In this document: piece after piece, positions 10,401 through 20,000 of the stretch
Layout: each line of letters starts with the position of its first letter
How positions within the stretch are numbered: the first letter of the stretch is position 1
Origin: Muribaculaceae bacterium
Lineage (GTDB): Bacteria > Bacteroidota > Bacteroidia > Bacteroidales > Muribaculaceae
Direction: 5' to 3'
DNA length: 64,000 nt
Assembly (NCBI GenBank): GCA_017548365.1
Contig: JAFZAC010000007.1
Location: forward strand, 124,001-188,000
The notes under the pieces: generated by a model
Databases searched by the model: none
The model's input: only the letters and a program-made list of their open reading frames with translations
What the model was told of the DNA's origin: nothing
Translations under genes and position numbers: made by a program

Positions 10401-12382
10401 TAACCGATATGGGCACTTTTGCAGGCAAACCTTCTCAAAACACAACAACTCATCGTGCTTACGTAAGTTGGCACACCTTCGTTTATTTCATTCCTTGTAC
10501 TAAGCTCCAGGTTCTCCATGCCGACCACAACAATATGCGTTCGCTTGGTGTGAGATACTTCCCGGATCTTGACACGCTGACTTGTAGCTATATGTATGGA
10601 GATAGCGAGATTATGCGAGATTTCAGTGGCTCAGGTGACCTCCGTTATGGAATGGGTAATACAGGAACGCAGACATCAATAAAAAAATTCCAGAGTGTAG
10701 ATTGGGATAATCTTGACAGTGACGGTTACCCAACAATTGTGCTTGTTGGCCCTAATGGCACTACAGCAAACTCTGATATCTTTCCCAATAAACTTAGATA
10801 CTGGGATTTAAGTTATAGTGGATATAATGAAGTTCGCCTTTATCCAGGTAGCGCACCTGACTTGCCATATCTCGAATATATTGACGTGAGTGGCAACCCG
10901 CTCAACTTCACCAACCATGCATCTAATGCTAATTATGCCAATGTATCTAATTGGAACTCTCTTGATGTGACCTATTGCCCGAATATCAAGACAGTGAAGG
11001 CTGATAACTGCTCTGACCTACCTGTTGTTCGTGCTCACAACCGCGGGGCTTTGACTACACTTGACTTGACCAATGACCCCAAGCTTAAGACTGTATATGT
11101 GCAGAACGACGCATCGTTGCCAAGCATAACTGGTTTGAGCACATTAACTGGCCTAAAGACACTTTTTGCTTACAACAACACTCAGTGGGGAGGCATCAAC
11201 GTTTCAAGCAACACTGCATTGAAGAACTTGTGGGTTTCGAACATTAATGCTAGCAGCATTGACGTGAGCCACAACACTGCTCTTGAGAAACTGCGTGTGT
11301 ATGACAACTCGCTCACAGCTCTCAACGTGGCTAGCAACCCAGCTCTTACTTGGCTTGACTTTGCCCGCAACAGTATTGAAGACATCAACTTGAGCGCAAA
11401 CACCGCACTCCAATACTTCAACTGCTCTAACAGCGAGGAGACTCTTAATGACCAGTCGCTAGCTGCCAACAACCACAATGGTGGCGAGGCCGACGACGTG
11501 AAGCCAGTGACTGTTGACAACAAGGTGGGCAGCAACAGTCTGAGCGACCTTGTGTTCCCAGGCACAGCGATTGCTGACGTTCGCGCCAACTTCAATGACC
11601 TGCACTGCATCAAGACAAGCACTAATGACGGTTTTGCAAACTTAACCAACATCGAGTTTGCCCACAACCACATCAACGGTATCGACTTGAGCGCTGCAAC
11701 AGGTTCTCCAACCATCAACAGCGCCGACAACGGTCGCGAAATCGTTGCTGACTGCGCTAAGTTCTATAAGAAAGTAAATAATGTGCCTCAGGAATTCACA
11801 GTTTACTTCTTCCAGCTCGATCCTACTTATGGTAACCCTGAAAATCAAAACCATAATGGAACTGTACTTACCATGAAGACCAGTGAAGACACTAAGGGCG
11901 CCACACGCTATCTGGGCACTGATGGATTGGTAATGGACAACATCACCTGGGACGGCACAAGTGGTGGCATGTTGAGAAACACCATTACCCCAGGCACTGG
12001 TGGTGGCATGGATTTACTTGATCCCGATGACGTGCCAGGCACTATCGTAGTTCTCAACCCCACTAGCGAGAGTGGCAATGGTGCAAATGGTAAAGCCACC
12101 TACAGTTACGCCAATGGCAAGGGCAATAGCGAGTTCTACCTCGACTGGTCGAGCGATGGCACGATCACTGGCATCAATCAAGTTGAGATAGTCGACGGCA
12201 TTAGCATTGCCAACTCGTATGGCGATCTCACTCTTGCCGGCAAAGACGGCACAATAGTAGGCGTTTATGACCTCAACGGCCGCCAGGTTGCCAGCGAGAC
12301 CATCACTGATGGCAAAGCTGTTATTACCGGTCTCACACCAGGCATCTACGTAGTGAACGGTGTTAAGGTACTCGTGAAATGA
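7466..12382 (+). CDS. Secreted protein with starch-binding-like modules, LRRs and T9SS-like tail
   Basis: A 1638-residue surface protein. After a signal peptide (1-28, ending NAWA) come two tandem modules resembling CBM25/26 starch-binding domains: YVYAWDNNQNPLLGAFPGTK (about 38-57) and YAYAWGNGYSGDASSWPGKK (about 148-167), the second followed by VIFNNNSG...TSDLTW. Residues about 235-1440 are irregular leucine-rich repeats (LKYLDLTNS, LEYLDLAYNN, LKHLDVSHNN). The last 70 residues look like a type A T9SS sorting domain: VYDLNGRQ..., then TPGIYVVNGVKVLVK. Known CBM25/26 domains bind alpha-glucans and such tails direct secretion through T9SS; a starch-adhesin role is inference. No catalytic domain was seen. 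It is monocistronic. Confidence 0.85.
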   Translation: MTKKLLTKTCALMLLAVFAAAWSSNAWALTINVKASQEPYVYAWDNNQNPLLGAFPGTKLTNTKSVGGQTWYYIDIDATNVNLILSFGTDATKTGDITGITGNRYFEFANNNANNVTDYYDAPNGVGYQSNPFTYVVNASNWSGDVYAYAWGNGYSGDASSWPGKKMTKVGTNGNGNDVYEWISDSQTNPANVIFNNNSGSQTSDLTWANGAYWSNYGNDSRMTISGAILNSTNFPDANLRKAITASTGIQEGGAITANNVKVLDISYDTDKGMTGKITNPTGIEQFTYLEELYSQNNSLSHLDLTHTSSLRILDVSGDNELLGMRGVSYCNASGHGVNVKGNNNFKKLIADNCPAWIYNAGLGSNNTNYQYISSVEYISMRNNPLDGWSSGFTAQANLKYLDLTNSGQKTSELTAANLNFPSLETLILANNTSVTTPVLTNLTSLKTLDVKNCAISSLDITHNTSLEYLYASGNATDPAMTIPNTNSLKWIDMSDGNLSYITAFNKLSNLQHLDLHNCPHLSAAQFNSSRINSTANPNLQYLNISQSGNSASSKITTFTDDWAYIDTLIVQGGNSPVEKVIVNNHMPNVLDVTNNTTLTTLAINNCGLSSLPTITATGATSLYKLDLSDNAFTDVPTTGISSLTTMVMNNNQLSDINVSESNINYLYAQNNNFQAGDYTLPLTSLVGLDLGYNGFTKFKAENNTSLKSLALAGNTDLTEIELHGNTALTQTSPDGVIESDNGLYIKGLSSLQTLNIENSSFNKLGQQNSLEGVTGLKKLQARHNEFTTFTNGVYNLDISGHANYRVADPNESSLEYLENLEYLDLAYNNLQDSVHLYRNVALKHLDVSHNNEIHGVIDGTIDVNDAAAVEAMKVKKGYNYMKYGRVYGKDPNTPNAKPMPGWNPSAQEWTTGYTNLQALRERPFDLRIEDLNDTTGLYHLDLGKNVNLEWLDISYTNIHNTSAGPTHMNPGWMDTDWVTDMGTFAGKPSQNTTTHRAYVSWHTFVYFIPCTKLQVLHADHNNMRSLGVRYFPDLDTLTCSYMYGDSEIMRDFSGSGDLRYGMGNTGTQTSIKKFQSVDWDNLDSDGYPTIVLVGPNGTTANSDIFPNKLRYWDLSYSGYNEVRLYPGSAPDLPYLEYIDVSGNPLNFTNHASNANYANVSNWNSLDVTYCPNIKTVKADNCSDLPVVRAHNRGALTTLDLTNDPKLKTVYVQNDASLPSITGLSTLTGLKTLFAYNNTQWGGINVSSNTALKNLWVSNINASSIDVSHNTALEKLRVYDNSLTALNVASNPALTWLDFARNSIEDINLSANTALQYFNCSNSEETLNDQSLAANNHNGGEADDVKPVTVDNKVGSNSLSDLVFPGTAIADVRANFNDLHCIKTSTNDGFANLTNIEFAHNHINGIDLSAATGSPTINSADNGREIVADCAKFYKKVNNVPQEFTVYFFQLDPTYGNPENQNHNGTVLTMKTSEDTKGATRYLGTDGLVMDNITWDGTSGGMLRNTITPGTGGGMDLLDPDDVPGTIVVLNPTSESGNGANGKATYSYANGKGNSEFYLDWSSDGTITGINQVEIVDGISIANSYGDLTLAGKDGTIVGVYDLNGRQVASETITDGKAVITGLTPGIYVVNGVKVLVK

Positions 12383-12404
12383 ATTTTCTAACACATAGAT
12401 TTTG

Positions 12405-12436
12405 TTAAGCGAGGATCTTCTTTGGTCCTCGCTTAA
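12405..12436 (+). terminator. Stem-loop after the LRR gene
   Basis: A perfect 11-bp stem, TTAAGCGAGGA with TCCTCGCTTAA, lies 22 bp after the stop codon. No T-run follows, so termination may be weak or the hairpin may stabilise the mRNA end. Confidence 0.6.
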
Positions 12437-12566
12437 TGTAAATCGCTGGGTGAAGTTGGACTGGGTCAGACTAGGTCGGACAATAATAGGTTCTCAATTC
12501 TCAAGTTATTTAAACCTTTAAAGGGTTAGAATGTCTTATCAATGAATATTTAACAACACACAACCA

Positions 12567-13316
12567 ATGAGAAAGCACATTTTTTCAATATTAGCATTAG
12601 CGGCACTGGTTATGACACCGACCGCTAAAGCCTTGACTATCACCAACGAGAGCTTGAACTATGAGATTGTATACCACTGGGGGATCTTGTGGAAGCATGC
12701 TGGTGATGCGACTCTCTCGGCCACTAAGAGTGGAGACGGATATACCGCTCAGCTCACTGGAATGACACGTTCATGGGCCGATAAAATATACCCCGTGCGC
12801 GACACACTCAAGTGCACCATGGGAGCCAACTTCCGCCCCGACAAATATGAGAAATTCACTCACGAGAAGGACTACTTTGCTCACGATGTGGTCGATTTCA
12901 ACAGCAGCGGCACAGGCACTACAGCACAGTGCACACGATACCGCAAAAACAAGCCCACTGCCAACCTTGACTTGAGTCACGACGGACCAGCCTACGACAT
13001 GCTGAGCGTCTTTTACATGATGCGAAACCTAGACTTCTCAAAGATGAAAAGTGGGAAAACCTACACCTCGTGCGTGTTCTCGGGCAAAGAGAAAGAGACT
13101 CTTACTATCAAGTATGTGGGCATGGAGCCAGCGCTTGAACTGCGCGACAAGTCGCGACACCAAGCCTACCACCTCAAACTCACTTTTACAACCGACGGTG
13201 GCAAGAAGTCGAGCGACGACATCGACGCATACATCTCAACCGATGCCAAACGCATACCTTTGCTGGTAGTAGGCAAGCTTAAAATAGGCGAGATTAAGTG
13301 CTATTATGCGAAATAG
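12567..13316 (+). CDS. DUF3108 domain exported protein
   Basis: Signal peptide (1-22, ending AKA) and then a DUF3108-like beta-rich domain over most of the 249 residues. The family features seen are LNYEIVYHWGILWKHAGDATL near the start and YDMLSVFYMMRNLDF in the middle. DUF3108 proteins of Bacteroidetes are periplasmic and of unknown function. The gene sits 184 bp after the giant LRR gene with a hairpin between them and no recognisable promoter. Confidence 0.82.
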   Translation: MRKHIFSILALAALVMTPTAKALTITNESLNYEIVYHWGILWKHAGDATLSATKSGDGYTAQLTGMTRSWADKIYPVRDTLKCTMGANFRPDKYEKFTHEKDYFAHDVVDFNSSGTGTTAQCTRYRKNKPTANLDLSHDGPAYDMLSVFYMMRNLDFSKMKSGKTYTSCVFSGKEKETLTIKYVGMEPALELRDKSRHQAYHLKLTFTTDGGKKSSDDIDAYISTDAKRIPLLVVGKLKIGEIKCYYAK

Positions 13317-13573
13317 GTGATGTCGCTTTGCTTTGAAAGCTTGTATTGACGCTTCGCTGGGAGTGTCGCATAGCTGGTTTTGTGGCGTTAGGGTTGCTTA
13401 AGATAATTCAGTAGTGAATTTCTAAAAGAAAATAGCATCACCCTCACTTTGACCAACCTAGCTGTAACTCCTTAAAAACATCTTCAGACAGAAAAATCAA
13501 ATCTTAGGCTAACATCAACTCAAATTCCACCTCATTGGCCAACCCAATGGCTATTTGAACATTCATATACAAC

Positions 13574-13614
13574 CGCTCGCAAGGCTAGCTGAAAACCAGC
13601 AAACCTTGCGAGCG
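13574..13614. terminator. Hairpin between convergent genes
   Basis: CGCTCGCAAGG (13574-13584) pairs perfectly with CCTTGCGAGCG (13604-13614). It lies between the DUF3108 gene and the convergent C69 peptidase gene. Neither side has a clear T-run. The rest of the 340-bp gap (13317-13655) shows nothing recognisable. Confidence 0.5.
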
Positions 13615-13655
13615 TTAATACTAGCTAGCGAAGCCTAAGAGCTGAGCGCCACAAC

Positions 13656-15332
13656 TTACTTCTCTATTTCTTTCACACGGAGATAGTCACCGCTGCCACG
13701 GACGATAGCGTCGAAATAATCTTGAGTGTAACCACCAAACTTGGGCTGAACAGGATTACCGTAAGGGTTGCGCTCAAACTCACCGTCTTTCTCTTTCTTG
13801 ATGTTGCCATCAAGGAACTTAACGAAGAGATACTGAGCTAATTGCTGATATTTGTGAAGGTAATCTTGCGAGCTGTTCACACTGTAGTTTGTGAGAAATT
13901 CCACAGCTTCGGCTGGATTGTTCTTGTAGATAGATGCTGCCTTAGCCTCTACCTGTGGCTGTTGAGCCTCAAATGCATCCTCAATGCCTTTCTGCACTTT
14001 GCGAACATCGGGAATCATTTGTGAATAACGGTGGTAGCACTGATTGGCAATCAAGTTGTTCACCCAGAATGCTGCATCAAAGTTGAATGTGTAAAGGTCA
14101 CCCTTGCCTTCACGGAAGCAATCGGGAACCTCGTTTATGCAGCAGTACATTGGCACGAAGACGGCAGTGTTGGCATCGTCTACACCAAACCAGATTATGC
14201 CACCCAGCGGGTCAGGAAGCCATGAACGCATCTGAGTGCAGAACACGAAGCCTGTTTGCTGTGTAGCAATTGCACGCTCGTGACAGTAGGTCACGCTGTC
14301 AACCTGGAACTCCATAGGACGATAGCGATAAGGCACGTTGAAATAGTTCTTTGCGCCAGGATCTTGCGTCATATCATAAGGTGTACCCTCGAAGTGGTCA
14401 CGCATCATATCTTGCATATTGCGCACGCTAATCAAGCGATCGGGCTTGACATACAGAGGCATCACCTCAGCGCCCTTCTTGCCCTCAAGATAAGGCCGAT
14501 AGCGATCCATGCCAGCTTTATACTTGTTGAAGAACGACCAAGCGCGAGCATCACAGCCACGCAAAGTGCCATAATCGGGAGGACAGTAGGTTACCGAGAA
14601 GTCAAAATCCTCGTCCTTGCCGTTGAACCAACCCATCTTGCGAGCAAACGAAACCACGTCCTTGCTATACATGCAGTTATCCTTGTCCTTGAATGGAATC
14701 TTGTGGATGCGAGCCTGGTTGGCATGAGCCGAGATGCAGTCGTCGGGGATACGGATTGCTACCCACACAGCACCTTTTTCTTTTCCGCCCTTGCCTATCA
14801 TCTCAAGCACCCAAACCTCGTTGGGGTCACCAATCGAGAACGACTCGCCCTCGCTGCAGTAGCCATACTCAGCCGCCAAATCGGTCATCACCTTTATGGC
14901 CTCGCGAGCTGTCTTGGCACGTTGAAGAGCTAGATAGATGAGGCTACCATAGTCCACTCGACCCGTAGTGTCTTCGCACTCGTGGCGTCCGCCCCAAGTA
15001 GATTCGGCCACTGTTACTTGATGCTCATTGATGTTGCCCACCACTTTGTAGGTGTGAGCAATCTCGGGAATCTCTCCCAGGTATTTACCTGTATCCCAGT
15101 CATATATTTTGCGCATATCGCCTGCCTTGTGGTCGGCAGCGGGATAAAATTCGAGAAAACCATAAAGGGTGTGAGAGTCGGCAGCATAGGTAATCATCGT
15201 CGAGCCGTCGACAGTAGCCTTTTTACCGGCAATCAAGTTGGTACAGGCATGAGACTCAGCGCCCCACCCCATCACGAGAGCCGCAGCTGCCATAAGCCCT
15301 ACAGCACGTAGTTTAAAAGAAAATTTTTTCAT
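13656..15332 (-). CDS. C69 family dipeptidase, exported
   Basis: Ntn-hydrolase of peptidase family C69 (PepD type), cleaving dipeptides. A signal peptide (1-29) ends at ESHA, directly before Cys30 in ACTNLIAGKKATVDGSTM; that cysteine is the expected N-terminal nucleophile, so signal cleavage would also mature the enzyme. The ESTWGGRHECED block (about 110) and the GESFSIGDPNEVWVLEM block (about 167) are typical. At 558 aa it is full length, and export implies a periplasmic or surface role in peptide use. It begins 64 bp after gldE on the same strand and may be co-transcribed with it. Confidence 0.92.
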   Translation of the reverse strand: MKKFSFKLRAVGLMAAAALVMGWGAESHACTNLIAGKKATVDGSTMITYAADSHTLYGFLEFYPAADHKAGDMRKIYDWDTGKYLGEIPEIAHTYKVVGNINEHQVTVAESTWGGRHECEDTTGRVDYGSLIYLALQRAKTAREAIKVMTDLAAEYGYCSEGESFSIGDPNEVWVLEMIGKGGKEKGAVWVAIRIPDDCISAHANQARIHKIPFKDKDNCMYSKDVVSFARKMGWFNGKDEDFDFSVTYCPPDYGTLRGCDARAWSFFNKYKAGMDRYRPYLEGKKGAEVMPLYVKPDRLISVRNMQDMMRDHFEGTPYDMTQDPGAKNYFNVPYRYRPMEFQVDSVTYCHERAIATQQTGFVFCTQMRSWLPDPLGGIIWFGVDDANTAVFVPMYCCINEVPDCFREGKGDLYTFNFDAAFWVNNLIANQCYHRYSQMIPDVRKVQKGIEDAFEAQQPQVEAKAASIYKNNPAEAVEFLTNYSVNSSQDYLHKYQQLAQYLFVKFLDGNIKKEKDGEFERNPYGNPVQPKFGGYTQDYFDAIVRGSGDYLRVKEIEK

Positions 15333-15396
15333 GAATAGTCGTTTTTATAATTATTATTTAATGATATCAAAAAACAAGAATTGCACTTGACTCTTA

Positions 15397-16755
15397 CTAC
15401 TTATCACTTGTATTAACGTGTACTTTAACCTTGGCAATACGGTATTTTTTCACCTTGAGCACAGTGAATTCGCATGGACCGCAAGTGAGTTTCTCCTTCT
15501 CCTGAAGGAAGTCGCCCTTGATGCTAAGCAGCAAACCAGCAATGGTCTCGGCCTCATCGGTATATTTTGCAAAATGACGCTCGTCAACCTCGGTCACTTC
15601 AAGGAAGTCGGCAATCGACGTCTTGGCATCAAAAATGAAAGTATCGTCGTTCTCCTTGGTGTAAAATTTCTCCTCGGTATCATATTCATCGTCGATGTCG
15701 CCAACAATCTCCTCAAGAACGTCTTCCATAGTCGCTAGGCCCTGGGTGCAGCCAAACTCGTCGACAACCACCGCCAGATGAATCTTTTTTTTGCGGAAGT
15801 CCTCGAGCAAGTCATCAATCATGCGCGATTCAGGAACGAAATACACTGGCCGCAACAGCTTCTGCCACTTGAAATCGGTATTATTCTTTTCGATATAGGG
15901 AAGAATATCCTTGGCATAAAGCACGCCCTTGATATTGTCGGGATTGTCTTCATAGACCGGCATTCTGGAATATCCATTCTCCACGATGCATTTTATCACA
16001 TTGTCAAAGCTCTCCTCGATGTCGATGTCAACGATGTCGATGCGAGGTGTCATAATCTCGCTCACAGTCTTGTCGCCAAACTTGAGGATACCCTCCAACC
16101 AATCCTTCTCGTCGGCATTCTTCACATCGCTCATCTGCAAAGCGTTAGTCAAATCCTCGGTCGAAATCTCGTCGGCACGTTTACCCACAGCTTTACGAAC
16201 AAAACCCATACTCTTGACCATCAGGCGAGAGAGTGGACTGAACAGAGTTTGAAACACCTGCAAAGCAGGTGCCACAAAAGTGGCAAAACGCACGTTATTG
16301 TTTGTAGCATAAAGCTTTGGAATCACTTCGCCAAAGAGCAATATCAAGAAGGTGAGTATCACACTCTGCACCAAGAAATTGGCAACTGCGCTGTTGAATG
16401 TGAACATCTGGTTCATCGCATAGTTAAGCACTATCACAATCATGATATTCACTAGGTTGTTGCCTATCAAGATTGTTGCCAGCAATTTTTCGGGCTGGTC
16501 GAGCAAGCGCTCAACACGCTTGCGCTTGCGGTCATCTTCTATACCATCTATATCCTTGCTCGTGAGCGAAAAATAAGCTATCTCGGAGCCCGAGTTAAAC
16601 GCCGAGAATAATAGTCCAATAAGTGCCGTTGCAATAGCCACCCAGCTGCCCAGATCGGGAGCGTTGAATGATAAAGCCGATTGTGAAATTAGTGACTGCA
16701 ACAATGTTGCAACATTAGTTAAAATACAAGATAAAGGGTCAGGATCCAAAATCAA
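15397..16755 (-). CDS. gldE: GldE-like CNNM/CBS/CorC_HlyC membrane protein
   Basis: Integral inner-membrane protein of the hemolysin C/CNNM family. The N-terminal half is a DUF21 domain with several membrane segments (SEIAYFSL near 58, ILIGNNLVNIMIVIVLNYAM near 96). Two CBS domains follow (about 210-335; VKNADEKDWLEGILKFGDKTV, then MTPRIDIVDID), then a C-terminal CorC_HlyC domain. GldE homologues in Bacteroidetes are linked to gliding motility and the lipoprotein GldD; elsewhere the family handles divalent cations. There is no ATG: the first usable codon is TTG at 16755, and a second TTG two codons on gives the family's usual start (MDPDP-like). Transcription starts from the promoter at 16861-16891. 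Confidence 0.88.
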   Translation of the reverse strand: MILDPDPLSCILTNVATLLQSLISQSALSFNAPDLGSWVAIATALIGLLFSAFNSGSEIAYFSLTSKDIDGIEDDRKRKRVERLLDQPEKLLATILIGNNLVNIMIVIVLNYAMNQMFTFNSAVANFLVQSVILTFLILLFGEVIPKLYATNNNVRFATFVAPALQVFQTLFSPLSRLMVKSMGFVRKAVGKRADEISTEDLTNALQMSDVKNADEKDWLEGILKFGDKTVSEIMTPRIDIVDIDIEESFDNVIKCIVENGYSRMPVYEDNPDNIKGVLYAKDILPYIEKNNTDFKWQKLLRPVYFVPESRMIDDLLEDFRKKKIHLAVVVDEFGCTQGLATMEDVLEEIVGDIDDEYDTEEKFYTKENDDTFIFDAKTSIADFLEVTEVDERHFAKYTDEAETIAGLLLSIKGDFLQEKEKLTCGPCEFTVLKVKKYRIAKVKVHVNTSDK

Positions 16756-16777
16756 AAGTTTTAGTTAAACAATCTTG

Positions 16778-16826
16778 CTTGCCATCACATTTCCCTAACA
16801 ATCAACGGCATAATAGTGATGGCAAG
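16778..16826 (-). promoter_or_regulatory. Inverted repeat in the gldE leader
   Basis: CTTGCCATCAC (16778-16788) and GTGATGGCAAG (16816-16826) form a perfect 11-bp stem with a 27-nt loop. It lies between the gldE promoter and start codon, so it would be transcribed as a leader structure close to the non-ATG start. No T-run follows, so it is not an obvious terminator. Confidence 0.5.
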
Positions 16827-16860
16827 ACTGAGAAGCACCATAAAAACAGTGATTCTATTG

Positions 16861-16891
16861 CAAAGATAGTGATATTTTTCAGTACAACAAA
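16861..16891 (-). promoter_or_regulatory. gldE promoter
   Basis: On the minus strand: TTTG (16891-16888), 19 nt, TATCTTTG (16868-16861), a complete Bacteroidetes consensus. The leader would be about 100 nt. No comparably clear promoter for porU was found in 16892-17075. Confidence 0.75.
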
Positions 16892-17075
16892 AAAAATATC
16901 AAAATTTACCCAACATTGCTTTAATTTAGCTCGAAATGGACAATATCTCACGATTTTTTTATCACTTGTGGGAAGTGACCAACAATCATCGACACAATAA
17001 TTAAAGGGGCTATACGTTATTTTTTAATAAGGGGAATACTATGTCCTCTTGTGAACAAAAAACGATTATAACACT

Positions 17076-20000
17076 ATGATGATAAAGTATCACAAGCTTC
17101 ATGCTTTTTTCTCTCGCGCTCTTGTGGTGGCAATGATGATTTTGGCTGCCGTGGGTGCCAACGCTTTTACCATGTCGCACTACAGCGACACTTCTCGTCT
17201 TGCAACTGGCAAGTGGGTGAAAATTGAAGTGAGCCAGAGCGGCATTTATCAAATCACGTCCAGCGATGCCAGCAAGTGGGGATTCAACGACTTGAGCCGA
17301 GTGAGAGTGTTTGGTTACGGAGGTGCACAATTGAGCGAGACTCTGAACGAGGATGATTTTCTTGATGACCTGCCTCAAGTGCCTGTGCTTCGCACTAGCG
17401 ACCGCATCCTGTTTTATGCTCACGGACCATTGACATGGAACTGGTCATCAATGAACAAAATCTACCTTCAGAGCCAACATCCTTATGCCACCAAAGGCTA
17501 CTACTTTGTCACCGACGACTCTTCCTATAGCGACTTGACGCCCACCACATCACAACCCACACTATCAGGCAGTGTAGTGACAAGCTTCAACGAGCGCATC
17601 TTCCACGAGGAAGAACTAATAAATCCTGGTGAAACAGGCCGTGTTCTGCTGGGAGAAGATTTCTTGACCAACAATTCTCAGTCTTTCAAGTTTACACTCG
17701 ACGGCATGGTCGATGGTACTACGGTAAATGTTTTCACACGATTTGCAGCCAAGACCTTGAACACAGGCAGTAGCGTGTCGTTTAAATACAACGGCAACAA
17801 CCTTGCCGGCACACACAACATTGTAGGTATCACCAATGAAGCCAATCACTATCACTACAACGTAGTAACGGCACTCAAGCAATTCACGCTCAACGGCACC
17901 AAAGACCTCACCTACACTGTCACATATACTCCTGGCGGAACTCTCAACCTTGCACGACTCGACTATATCACCGTCAATTACGAGCGAAGTCTTGACCTTA
18001 GTGGCAAGAGCAGTCTCGCCTTTGGACTCGCGAGCGTCAATGAATCTCAATATGAGCTCAGCGGAGTTAGCAGCAACACTCATGTGTGGGACGTAACAAG
18101 CAAGAGTGGACCAGTCGAGATGAAACTAAGCACCGACGGCAATAAAGGTCGGTTCAGCCTCCCCGACAATAAATATCGCGAACTCATCGCTTTTAACGAT
18201 AACGCCTCTTTCCCCTCTCCCACAATGAGCGGAGCAATCGATAATCAAAGCATACACGGGAGCCCAATACCCGACATGATAATTCTCGCTCCCAGCGAAT
18301 TCCTACCACAAGCCAATCAACTGGCCAACCTGCATGAGAACATCGACAGCATGCGGGTAATGGTAATTGACCACACCAAGGTGTTTAACGAGTTCTCGAG
18401 CGGAACACCTGACGCCAGTGCTTATCGATTGCTATGCAAGTACTTCTATGACCGAGGAACTGACCCCGAGGGACATCGTCTCGGCTATCTGCTGCTCATG
18501 GGTAACGGATACTGCGACAACAGGCTCATTACTAGTGCTGGCCGAGCTCAAAATTATCCCAAGCTTCTTGTATGGGAGAGTGTTGAAAGCGAAGACGAGA
18601 TGAAATCATTTACTAGCGATGATATCTTCGGATTCTTGCTTGATAAATCTTCAATGAATAACAGCACTTCAATGCAAATTGCCGTGGGACGCATCCCAGC
18701 AAGAAGCACTATCGACGCCAGTATCGCCGTCAATAAAATCATAAAATACTCCACCCAGGCCGACTATGGAAACTGGAAAAACAGCATGCTTAACGTTGCC
18801 GACAACGAAGATTCAGGCAACCACTGGCGACATGGAGAGGCTGTTATACAGACCATAGCCGCAAATGGTGGAGAGAACACCAATTTCAACCGAGTGTTCC
18901 TCGATGACTTTGAAGAAAAAAGCGATGGCTCTGGCTCCAAATTTCCCGATGCACGCAAGAAAATGTACAAGACTCTCACCGAGGGTGTACTCTGGTGGAA
19001 CTATTGTGGCCACGGCGGACCTTCGGGATGGACAGGCGACGGCCTACTAGTCACTAGCGATATAGAAAACAACCTCTTTTACAGCCACCAACCCATTCTT
19101 TTTGCAGCAACATGCGAGTTCTCACGACACGACGGCACTAATCCTTCGGGAGGTGAAAATGTATTTTTCAACCCCAACGGTGGATGCGTTGCCATGATAT
19201 GTCCACCACGATTGGTGTATATGGCCGACAACCGTTTCCTAAACATTACTGCTGCAAGAAAAATGTTTGACCGTGACAACAACGGACAAGTCATGAGAGT
19301 GGGTGACTTGCTCATTTATGCTAAGAACAACACTGTCAACGGCCGTGACAACTCTAAGCGATACCACCTCTATGGTGATCCTGCTATGCGGCCTGCTATG
19401 CCACAACTTAATGCTGTAATAGATCAAATCAATGGCAAGGAAGTAAATCCCGACGACATGCCAGTTTTTGAGGCACGTCAAACGATGAGCATCACAGGAC
19501 ACATCGAGAACATCGAAGGCGAGAAACAGAACGACTTCAACGGTCTCATTGAGAGCACACTCTACGACTGCGAAAAATCGGTTTCTTTCACCTACAGCTA
19601 CAATTGGCGAAATCCAACCACTGGTGCTACTGAAGAACGAGACAGCACGCTAACTTATGAAGAACGACAGAACAAACTGTCTCTCAACGTCTCGCGTGTG
19701 AACAACGGCGAGTTCACTTTCAACATCACTATACCCAGCGAGGTGACTGTTAGCTACGACAACTACAGGCCATCACTTGTGAGCCTTTATGCCTATGACC
19801 CCGACAAGAAAGTTGAGGCGACTGGCTCTTGTGATGATTTCTACATTTACGGATATGATGAGAGCGTTGTTGCCGACACTATTGGACCCGACATCAGCTA
19901 TATGGGGCTCAACAGCACTAATTTCAACGATGGCGACAACGTCAACGAATCTCCACTGCTTATCGCCACGGTAAGCGACGAAAGCGGCATTAACTTCTCA

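Noticed and set aside
13317..13655. Mobile element remnant between the DUF3108 and C69 genes
   Set aside because: Only one hairpin is present, with no transposase fragment or target duplication.
16779..17000. 73-residue plus-strand frame between gldE and porU
   Set aside because: It covers the gldE promoter and inverted repeat and has a low-complexity sequence.
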